A program made the translations under genes and the position numbers. Positions 56,501 to 64,000 of a DNA stretch of 64,000 nucleotides are shown here, piece by piece. The notes below the pieces were generated by a model that saw only the letters and a program-made list of their open reading frames with translations, did no database searches and was not told where the DNA came from. Numbering within the stretch: position 1 is the stretch's first letter; each line of letters begins with the position of its first letter. Source of the stretch: Bacteroidota bacterium (GTDB taxonomy: Bacteria > Bacteroidota > Bacteroidia > Chitinophagales > Chitinophagaceae); the NCBI GenBank assembly GCA_016706595.1, contig JADJJH010000003.1:1-64000 (forward strand), written 5' to 3'.

Positions 56501-59500
56501 TATTAATGGCACCATTAATATAAATGTAACACAAACAATTGCCAGTGATTTTGGATTGTATCGAATTCAAAACCTGACCAATGGTGGTAGTATTTTAGTG
56601 AATAGTACAAGAGGCTTTGATATACAAAAAGATTCATTACTTGTCTCTTCATTTAGCATTATTGGCTATGGGGGCAACGAATATGGTTATTTCTTAAGTA
56701 ATCAACTTACCGGAAACCTAACATTACAAGATATTGCAAGCTATGGTGGTGGTTATAATACCTCCATACATAGTAATACCATTAATGGGAATAGTTCATT
56801 TACCATATTAGGAAGCAATGTATTCAACGATGCTAACATAGCTAATAGCGGCAATACTTATTTAGGGAATGTAACGTATAATCGAAATGGAGGAGCCATG
56901 GGTATTGGAACTGTTGATACGAATTCATATGCCGGCAATCTGATTTTCAACAATACAACCGCTTTACCAATTACAGCAGAATTGATTAAGTTTATTGGTG
57001 GTACAAATACCAATATCGATCAATTAAGCACTGGACCGGTGATTATTCAAAAACCAATAATCAATAAATCATCCAATGCTAGAGTAACCTTGAATAAACC
57101 GTTACACATTACCTCAGCTTGTACTTTTGTAAGCGGTTATATCAATTCAACTTCTACCAACCCGCTTATTTTCTTAGATAATATTGGTCATGTTGGTGCC
57201 TCAGATAATAGTCATGTTGTGGGTTGTGTTACTAAAGTCGGTAATGATATCTTTACCTTTCCAGTCGGAAATGGCATCGGTTATCACCCTATGGCAATTA
57301 CTGCTCCGGCAGCTGCAACAGATACTTTTCAATCATGTATAATATTAAGCCATCCCAGTGTTGATGGATATGACGTTACTGCAAAAGATGCCGCATTATT
57401 ACAAATTGCACCCTATCATTACTGGACATTAAATCAAATCAGTGGAACAAATTCTGAAGCGGTTTCATTAGGTTGGAGTATTCCTTGTGCAAACACAGTG
57501 ATTACTAATTTACCTGGTATGGCGGTTGCAAGATGGAATGGAACACAATGGAATAATTTAGGAAATAGTGCAACTAGTGGAACCCTTGCTTTAGGCACCG
57601 TTACACAAACCGGCACAACCGCTAACTATGGAGTTTTTGGATTGGCTACCACAACGGCATTAAACAACTGGCAAATTACTTCGGTTACAGCATCTGCTTC
57701 AACGGTTTGTGCCGGAACATCCACTACACTTACAGGTGCAGGTGCGGCTACTTACAATTGGCAACCCGGCAATTTAACTGGAACCTCAGTTGTAGTTACA
57801 CCTTTAACTACTACAACGTTTACAGTTACAGGTACTAGTTCAACCGGATGTATCACCACGGCAACTAAAACGATTACCGTAAATCCACTACCAACGCCTA
57901 ATGCTGGTCCTGATAGAATCAATAATTGCATAACACCAAGTCAAACTATAGGTACTGCTGGTGTTGCAGGTGTAACTTATGCATGGTTACCAATTACCGG
58001 ATTAACTGCTAGTAATATTGCACAGCCGGTTGCCAATCCTACTGCTACAACAACTTATACTATTACCGCAACCATAACTGCCACAGGATGTACAGCCACC
58101 GATGTTGTATTAGTAACAGTTGATAAAACTCCGCCAACCGCAAATGCCGGATTAGATAAAATAAACAATTGTATTACACCTTCTAATACAATTGGAACAG
58201 CCACTGTAGCAGGAAATACTTATGCATGGAGCCCGTCTTTAGGATTAAGTTCTACTAGCATTGCACAACCAATTGCTAATCCTGCTGCTACAACTACCTA
58301 TACGGTAACAGTAACTAAAACATCAAATGGTTGTACTGCAACCGATGCTGTTTTGGTAACCGTTGATAAAACACCACCAACAGCCAATGCCGGATTGGAT
58401 ATGGTAAATACCTGTACTACTCCATCCAATATGATTGGAACAGCAACCGTAGCAGGAAATACGTATGCATGGAGTCCGGCTGCAGGATTAAGTTCTACCA
58501 CTATCGCGCAACCAACCGCTAACCCTGCTTCTACCACTACCTATTCGGTAACGGTAACGAAAACGTCGAATGGTTGTACAGCCACGGATGCTGTTTTGGT
58601 AACGGTTGATAAAACACCACCCACTGCTAATGCGGGATTGGATAAAATAAATACATGCACTACACCATCCAATATAATTGGTACAGCCACAGTAGCAGGA
58701 AATACGTATGCATGGAGTCCGGCTACCGGATTAAGTTCTACCACTATTGCACAACCAACGGCTAACCCGGCTTCTACCACGACCTATTCAGTAACGGTAA
58801 CGAAAACTTCGAATGGTTGTACAGCAACCGATGCGGTTTTAGTAACGGTTAATAAAACTGCCCCAACTGCCAATGCCGGTGTCGATAAAACGAATACCTG
58901 CACCACGCCAAGCAATGCCATCGGTACCGCTGCGGTAGGCGGAAATACCTATGCATGGAGTCCGGCTACGGGCTTAAGCTCAACTACGATTGCTCAACCT
59001 ACGGCTAATCCTGCGAGCACAACAACTTACACCGTTACTGTAAGCAATACTGCTAATGGATGTACCGCATCAGATGCAGTACTTGTGACCGTAAATAAAA
59101 CGGCCCCAACAGTGGGAACAACGGCAAGTTCAACTACTATTTGTTCTGGCTCCTCAACAACCCTTACAGGCACAGGTGCCAGTACGTATACTTGGATGCC
59201 GGGTTCGTTAAGCGGCACTAGTGTGATTGTATCGCCTGCATCCACCTACAACTTATACGGTAACCGGTACGAACACAACAAACGGATGCACCGCAACCTC
59301 TACAAGAACCATTACGGTGAATATTTGCTCTAGTGTATTAAATCTTAAATTGTTTTTACAAGGGTATTATACCGGATCAAGTACGATGACATCTACTTTA
59401 TTAAATCAAGGTATGAGTGGAAGCAGTACCGTAACCGATACGGTACTAGTTCAATTGCGCAATACAACTGCACCCTATGCAGTAGTAGCTTCTACAAAGG

Positions 59501-59911
59501 CTGTTTTAAGTACAAGTGGTAATGCAGTTTGTACATTTACACCTGCGGTGAGTGGAACTTACTATATAGCAGTGCATCATCGTAATTCGGTACAAACGTG
59601 GAGTAATAGCGGGTGTTAGTTTTGTTACTTCACCGGTTAGCTATGATTTCAGTAATTTAATTACAAAAGCCTATGGTAGTAATATGGCATTACTATCTAC
59701 CTCACCCAATGTATATGGCTTTTTTGCGGGTGATGTGAACCAAGATGAAAATATTGACCTCCTCGATTACAGCATCATTGATAATGCAATTTCTGGATTC
59801 TTTTTTGGATATGAAGTCACTGATATCAATGGTGATGGAAATGTTGATTTATTGGATATTCCGGTAGTTGAAACCAATGCGAATAATTTTATCTTCTCGG
59901 CACATCCGTAG
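53547..59911 (+). CDS. Giant secreted repeat protein (about 2,120 residues) with dockerin-like end; two frameshifts
   Basis: Signal peptide (MKTLYLTLLVILYSITSMQA), then WNGSVSNVWTNPLNWTP and an autotransporter-like beta region. About five long repeats of 189-191 residues run from near 53,900 to 56,900 (ITGNLTLQDIASYGGGYNTS, INGNS..., SKSNFNGNLTINRTIAGHTQ); two are nearly identical. A unique segment follows, then five 81-residue PKD-like repeats (TANAGLDKINNC to GCTATDAVLVTVDK). The first frame ends at 59333, but a shift near 59,243 continues into TTYTVTGTNTTNGCTATSTR and LKLFLQGYYTGSSTMTS (59227-59619). A second shift near 59,610 leads to two calcium-type loops (GDVNQDENIDLLDY, DINGDGNVDLLD) and final HP at 59911. 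Probably a surface or matrix adhesin. No T9SS type A end; the dockerin-like module replaces it. Confidence 0.8.
55561..56706 (+). repeat. Two adjoining 573-bp coding repeats, nearly identical
   Basis: Units 55561-56133 and 56134-56706 are each exactly 573 bases (191 codons) and agree at most positions, including long identical blocks. A further partial copy begins at 56707. Older, diverged units precede them (starts near 54421 and 54994). In-frame tandem duplication explains them, so this is not a CRISPR or satellite. Confidence 0.85.
57889..59104 (+). repeat. Five tandem PKD-like coding repeats of about 243 bp
   Basis: Units of 81 codons starting with P-T-A/P-N-A-G and ending with V-T-V-D/N-K-T; the third and fourth are very close in DNA sequence. 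Each encodes one Ig/PKD-like domain with a conserved Cys pair. Confidence 0.8.
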
Positions 59912-59930
59912 AAATTCGAAATCAGAATAC

Positions 59931-59979
59931 TTCATTAAAAAAGAGGCTATTAGAAATTAATAGCCTCTTTTTTAATGAA
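59931..59979. terminator. Bidirectional intrinsic terminator with 21-bp perfect stem
   Basis: A 21-base arm (59931-59951) pairs exactly with 59959-59979 around a 7-base loop. The GC-rich core GAGGCTATT/AATAGCCTC is flanked by an A-run and a T-run. It serves the giant gene (plus) and lies downstream of the response regulator gene (minus). Confidence 0.85.
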
Positions 59980-60105
59980 GAAATTAGTACAAAGAATTTC
60001 AAACTATGATGTGAAGCACATCTAATAATCTTTGTAAAGAATTTCTATTCTTATATCATTCATTCCATCATTACTATACACAATAATCAACATCAATCAA
60101 CAATA

Positions 60106-60789
60106 CTATAGCCAATTATTTTTATGCGCCAAACTAATCACTTGTGCCTTCGAATTTACATGCAGTTTGCCATAAATATTTGATACATGTTTTCGTACCG
60201 TTAGTGTACTGATACTCGTAAGTTCTGCAATTCGCTTGGCATCGTAACCATTCACCATATGCATTAATATTTCTCTTTCGCGTTCCGATAATATTGAATC
60301 AATGAGTTCGGTGGCAGCTTTTGATTCATGCGATTTACTTTGTCCAAGCAATCGTAAAGTTTTTCGAGCTATAGCCGGACTCATTGGTGCACCCCCAAAT
60401 TCAAGTATCTCAAAAATAGACTGGTGTATCGTAACATGCGATTCATGCTTCAATAAATAACCCGATGCGCCGGCTTGTATGGCTTCAAAAATATTTTCTT
60501 CATCTTCAAAAACTGTGAGTACAATAAAATGTAAATTTTCGTGTAGTGATTTTGCAATTCTTATGGTTTCGATACCATTCAATCCCGGCATCTCAATATC
60601 CATGAATACAACGATAGGTAATTTCGACATGGGCATACCGCGTATACTTTCCAAAAAACTATCACCGCTTGGTGAAATCAAACACAAATCAATATCATCG
60701 AAAGGACTCATTTTTTGGATAAAACTGTTACGATTCACAGGATTATCATCTACCAATGCGATTCTAATTTTAAGGTTTTCGGTTTTCAC
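60106..60789 (-). CDS. LuxR/NarL-family response regulator
   Basis: 227 residues. N-terminal receiver domain with acidic pair Asp14-Asp15 (ALVDDNPVNR), phosphorylation site Asp64 (VVFMDIEMPGLNG), the Thr of IVLTVFEDEE and Lys of GYLLKHESH. C-terminal GerE/LuxR HTH (ILSEREREILMHMVNGYDAK, ISTLTVRKHVSNIYGKL). It starts 38 bases after the histidine kinase stop in the same direction, so the two form a two-component operon. Targets unknown; the giant surface-protein genes flank the pair on both sides. Confidence 0.92.
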   Translation of the reverse strand: MKTENLKIRIALVDDNPVNRNSFIQKMSPFDDIDLCLISPSGDSFLESIRGMPMSKLPIVVFMDIEMPGLNGIETIRIAKSLHENLHFIVLTVFEDEENIFEAIQAGASGYLLKHESHVTIHQSIFEILEFGGAPMSPAIARKTLRLLGQSKSHESKAATELIDSILSEREREILMHMVNGYDAKRIAELTSISTLTVRKHVSNIYGKLHVNSKAQVISLAHKNNWL

Positions 60790-60827
60790 AGGTCAAATGT
60801 AACTGATGGTTTTCGGGATTTTAATAC

Positions 60828-62753
60828 TTAGTTTGTAGTAGGCATATATAAGTTTACACAAGTTCCTTTCGGAAGAATATTTTCCCAACTTACCTTCATT
60901 CCACATTCATGAGCTCGATGTTTAACATTCTCTAAGCCACTACCTTGGCTATTTGTAAGTGATGAAATACCTATTCCATTATCGGCAATTTTAATTTCTA
61001 ACTCTCGATTGCTACGTATTGAAATATGAATTTCAGAACAGCTACTATGTTTTAATGCATTATTCAAACATTCCTTTAATATTAAAAAAATATTTAAAAT
61101 TTTTACCGGTGTAAGTTCAATATCATCTTCAATATCTTCTTGATAAAAATAAGCGATATCCGGATAATTTTCCATCATACGTTGTGCCCATAATTTAAAT
61201 CGATCGGCAAGTTTTGTAATGGGCAAGTATTCATTTTTTAAAATCCAAATGGTATCACTTAATTGCGTTACAATACCTTGAGCATTTTCATCGAGTTGAG
61301 TAATGGTGGTAAGCATGTCGACATGGCCAGGCTCTTTCAAATAGCGAATATTAGAGGTAATTGCGGCAGCATAAGAGCCTAGGTTGTCATGCAAATCGGC
61401 AGCAATTCGTTTTCTTTCTTTTTCTTCGGCAAGCTTGATAGCCTTAAACGTATTTATTTTTTCTTCGGCAAGAACTTCTTGCATTTTTCGTTTTTGAATA
61501 TGGGTATAGTTTCGATAAACAAGCCATGCAATGATACCTGCCAATAAAAAAGCTAATGCGGTACCAATAGAAAAATATCGATTACGAATGAGTTTATTTT
61601 CTTGTTGAATAATGATGTTCTCTTTTTTCTGTAATTCATATTTAGTTACCATTTCTGCAATTGCAGCCGCCGAATTTTTAAGGTATAATGAATCTTTTAA
61701 GATAATAATATTCTTTAAAACATCTGTCTGCTCTTTACTACGATTTGCTTCTTGATAATTTTTGGCCAAGCCTTGATATACATAAATGAGTTTCGAAATA
61801 TTTTTTGATTGCTTTGCTAATTCAATGCCTTCTAAGGCAATACTAATGCCTTTTTCGGTTTGATGGGTACTTGCGTAAAAGCGCGACAGTTGCCCCATGT
61901 CGGCAATGATATACGGCAAATCTCCAATTTTTTGTCGAATGATTAAAGCATCTTCCAAATCTTTCTGAGCTTCTTTTATTTTATTGGTTTTTGAATAAAT
62001 ATCTGCCCGAATATTCAATGCATTTGCATGATTGCCTAAATTTTCAACTTGCATACTGTATCTCAAACCTTGATTCACAAAATATAAAGCAGAATCATAT
62101 TGACGTCTGGTTTCATAACAAGAAGCTAGATTATTAAATATTGAACTTGCATTTGAAATCAAGGTAATATTTTTAGAATATTGCAATCCTTTGCGAAGCC
62201 AATTCACTGCCTCATGATCATTATCCAATTCCATATTTACCCAGCCAAGAATGGTATAGGCTTTTAATACTGAAAGTGTATCTTTTGTTTTTTCGGCACC
62301 TTCAAGAAATTGCAGTGCCAATTGAATTGCCTCTTGGTATTGATTGTTCCTTATGAGTCCGATTGATTTATTATAAGTAATTGCCAATCGCAAGGCTTGA
62401 TTCTTTTTTGTATCCGGAATCTTTAGAAGCAAACTATCTGAATACAGAATGGATTGCGATGCATTCCCCAATTTTAAATAGTAAAAACAGTAGAAATTTT
62501 TAAATTGAAAATGTGCTTCTGAATTTTTTGGCGAAAGAGATAAGCCAATGGTGACATATCGTTGCAAACTATCAGCAGAGAGTGAATAATATTGTTCACA
62601 CATTTTAAGACTAATATCTTGCTTTGACTTATTACTGATATTTGTGTTGAGGGCTTTTCGTAAACTATCGATTATAGGTGTTTGCGCTACAAGTTTATTC
62701 GTTAACAAATTACATAGCAAATAACACACTAAGACGATTATCTTTTTCGACAT
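60828..62753 (-). CDS. TPR-containing sensor histidine kinase (HisKA_3 type)
   Basis: 641 residues. Signal peptide or first membrane helix (residues 1-24), then a periplasmic TPR array of about seven units (for example YQEAIQLALQFLEGAEKTKD, SSIFNNLASCYETRRQYDSA, ALNIRADIYSKTNKIKEAQK), a transmembrane helix near residue 395 (FSIGTALAFLLAGIIAWLVY), a coiled linker, the phosphoacceptor motif ERKRIAADLHDNLGSYAAAI, and an HATPase domain with ILKECLNNALKHS (N-box) and ADNGIGI (G1). Typical Bacteroidota TPR-kinase of the NarX/DegS class, partner of the downstream LuxR-type regulator. Confidence 0.9.
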   Translation of the reverse strand: MSKKIIVLVCYLLCNLLTNKLVAQTPIIDSLRKALNTNISNKSKQDISLKMCEQYYSLSADSLQRYVTIGLSLSPKNSEAHFQFKNFYCFYYLKLGNASQSILYSDSLLLKIPDTKKNQALRLAITYNKSIGLIRNNQYQEAIQLALQFLEGAEKTKDTLSVLKAYTILGWVNMELDNDHEAVNWLRKGLQYSKNITLISNASSIFNNLASCYETRRQYDSALYFVNQGLRYSMQVENLGNHANALNIRADIYSKTNKIKEAQKDLEDALIIRQKIGDLPYIIADMGQLSRFYASTHQTEKGISIALEGIELAKQSKNISKLIYVYQGLAKNYQEANRSKEQTDVLKNIIILKDSLYLKNSAAAIAEMVTKYELQKKENIIIQQENKLIRNRYFSIGTALAFLLAGIIAWLVYRNYTHIQKRKMQEVLAEEKINTFKAIKLAEEKERKRIAADLHDNLGSYAAAITSNIRYLKEPGHVDMLTTITQLDENAQGIVTQLSDTIWILKNEYLPITKLADRFKLWAQRMMENYPDIAYFYQEDIEDDIELTPVKILNIFLILKECLNNALKHSSCSEIHISIRSNRELEIKIADNGIGISSLTNSQGSGLENVKHRAHECGMKVSWENILPKGTCVNLYMPTTN

Positions 62754-62904
62754 ATAAGTTAAGCTGATTTAAAAGTACATAATTATGATAGAGTTTCGTT
62801 GGATATCAAAAAAATATCAGAGATTGAGGACTACAATAAAGGGTGTACTACAAATTAAGTATAGAACCACTGGTATTTAGTACAGACTTTTGTGTTCGAT
62901 TGAT

Positions 62905-62912
62905 TAATTTTG
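62905..62912 (+). promoter_or_regulatory. Bacteroidota -7 promoter box before the paralogue gene
   Basis: TAATTTTG matches TAnnTTTG exactly, with the leader sequence shared with the gene at 53547 just downstream. Confidence 0.55.
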
Positions 62913-62960
62913 CAAAATCAAATCAATTTCAAATTTTCAACAAGTAAAACAAAGCATATT

Positions 62961-64000
62961 ATGAAAACATTTTACCTAACACTCATTGTATTATTTTTTA
63001 GTATAACAAGTATGCAAGCACAAACCTGGAATGGTTCGGTAAGCAATGTTTGGACAAACCCACTTAACTGGACGCCCAATGCAGTACCCGGACCAGGATC
63101 TTCGGTTACTATCAATGCAGCACCTAATAACCCAAGACTGCAAGCCAATACAACTGTTGCTGCATTTTTGCCGGGGACGGGTGATACCTTAGATGTCAAT
63201 GGATTTACATTAACCGTAAACGGAACGACATTGAACTATAATTATATTCAAAACATTACCTGGATCAATACGAATGTTTCAACAGACATTGTATTAAACA
63301 TAACAACGCCATCGGGCGGGTATTTTGCCAATCTAAATGGCAATATATTTAATGATCACGTTACCATAAACATTGCAGGTAGTGATAATTTTTCAGAAGG
63401 AGTAACAGCCAATACCTTTAATGGCAACTGCACATACAATATCAATAGCGGATTAAATGCAAATTTTTCGGCATCCGCCGCATCTCAATATAATGGTAAT
63501 TTGAATGTGAATAGAACAGTTGCAGGCAGCACAAGCCTTTTTAGTACCGGTGGAAATGTAACAGGCAATTTCAATTATCAAAATACGGTGGGTGGTGCGA
63601 CAAGTTTAGGCTTTTCTTCAGCGAACACAAGCATTGGCGGTACTATAACCCTCCAAGCTACTTATCCAACACCCAATAGTTTTACAATGTTGCGTATGAA
63701 GAATGCAACCACTGGAGGCACCATCAATATTCAAAATTCGATAGCCCCCAATATCCAAAATGATAGCTTGAAAGTTACGACCTTTACCGTACAAGGTTAT
63801 GAGGGCAGTGCCTATGCGTACTTTTTGTCAAATAAATTGGATGGGAATATTATTATTGAAGATGATATAGCCTATAGTACCGGGTATGAAACGTATTTCC
63901 GACTGAACACCATTACCGGAAATACTACAGTAAACATCAAAGGAAGCAGCCCTTTTCTTGAAGCGCAAAGTGCCGGGCAAGCAAATACTTTCAATGGGAA
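62961..64000 (+). CDS. Paralogue of the giant repeat protein, cut by the right window edge
   Basis: ATG 62961 to the window end with no stop (346 codons seen). The signal peptide (MKTFYLTLIVLFFSITSMQA) and first domain (WNGSVSNVWTNPLNWTPNAV) are close to the gene at 53547, then the sequence diverges while keeping the architecture (FNDHVTINIAGSDNFSEGVT, NGNLNVNRTVAGSTSLFSTG, LKVTTFTVQGYEGSAYAYFL). The upstream 115 bases are also related, so gene and promoter were duplicated together. Its full length and C-terminal sorting signal are unknown. Confidence 0.8.
   Translation, partial: MKTFYLTLIVLFFSITSMQAQTWNGSVSNVWTNPLNWTPNAVPGPGSSVTINAAPNNPRLQANTTVAAFLPGTGDTLDVNGFTLTVNGTTLNYNYIQNITWINTNVSTDIVLNITTPSGGYFANLNGNIFNDHVTINIAGSDNFSEGVTANTFNGNCTYNINSGLNANFSASAASQYNGNLNVNRTVAGSTSLFSTGGNVTGNFNYQNTVGGATSLGFSSANTSIGGTITLQATYPTPNSFTMLRMKNATTGGTINIQNSIAPNIQNDSLKVTTFTVQGYEGSAYAYFLSNKLDGNIIIEDDIAYSTGYETYFRLNTITGNTTVNIKGSSPFLEAQSAGQANTFNG

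Noticed and set aside
58298..58780. Two minus-strand frames of equal length
   Set aside because: They are mirror readings of the 243-bp coding repeats on the plus strand.
55561..59104. Tandem repeats resembling a CRISPR or satellite array
   Set aside because: Unit lengths are multiples of three, the reading frame is kept and units encode protein domains; there are no short identical repeats with unique spacers.

Overview
The window looks like an AT-rich chromosomal segment of a Bacteroidota bacterium, probably near Chitinophagales or Saprospirales. The signs are type IX secretion (T9SS) C-terminal sorting domains, SprB-type and PKD-like repeats, a TonB-dependent receptor with a carboxypeptidase-regulatory-like N-terminus, bacillithiol genes (bshB1, ytxJ), a DUF4294 protein, an MMPL/acyltransferase/methyltransferase fusion, and several TAnnTTTG promoter boxes.

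Bases 1 to about 16,460 are accessory DNA. From the left they hold (i) a decayed class I lanthipeptide locus on the minus strand (LanB and LanC remnants and a possible precursor), (ii) a decayed mobilisation module on the plus strand (membrane protein, lipoprotein, VirD4/TraG-type coupling protein, MobC-like protein, relaxase), (iii) a frameshifted excisionase-like HTH gene and an intact 77-residue gene, (iv) a compact minus-strand ubiquitin-like conjugation operon (Ubl, E2-like, JAB-type peptidase, E1/ThiF) whose E1 is broken, (v) a divergent sigma-like gene plus a SocA/Panacea-like (DUF4065) gene, with a strong inverted repeat between the two transcription units, and (vi) a tyrosine recombinase beside the 3' half of a CAT-anticodon tRNA. 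The last item suggests an element inserted in a tRNA gene, with its left end outside the window.

Bases 17,000 to 31,750 carry secreted and surface proteins. Three share one N-terminal module joined to three different C-termini, and they lie beside a TonB-dependent receptor, an M13 peptidase and a PKD/dockerin-like protein. Bases 32,000 to 37,850 are housekeeping: YtxJ with a tiny lipoprotein, a saccharopine dehydrogenase-like protein, a class III-like sirtuin, an L,D-transpeptidase, a YCII protein, BshB1 and a DUF4294 protein. Bases 38,200 to 42,970 are a surface polysaccharide cluster (acetyltransferase, oxidoreductase, flippase, acyltransferase, glycosyltransferase).

Bases 43,200 to 64,000 hold a giant hydrolase-repeat-T9SS protein, the trifunctional MMPL fusion, a 3-hydroxyacyl-CoA dehydrogenase, a lipoprotein, a roughly 2,100-residue repeat protein with a dockerin-like end, a histidine kinase/response regulator pair, and the start of a paralogue of the repeat protein that runs off the right edge.

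No rRNA, complete tRNA, CRISPR array or recognisable insertion sequence was seen. Single-base frameshifts occur across the window but are far denser in the first 12.5 kb, where in-frame stops also occur. This favours real decay there. The scattered frameshifts in otherwise healthy chromosomal genes could be assembly errors.
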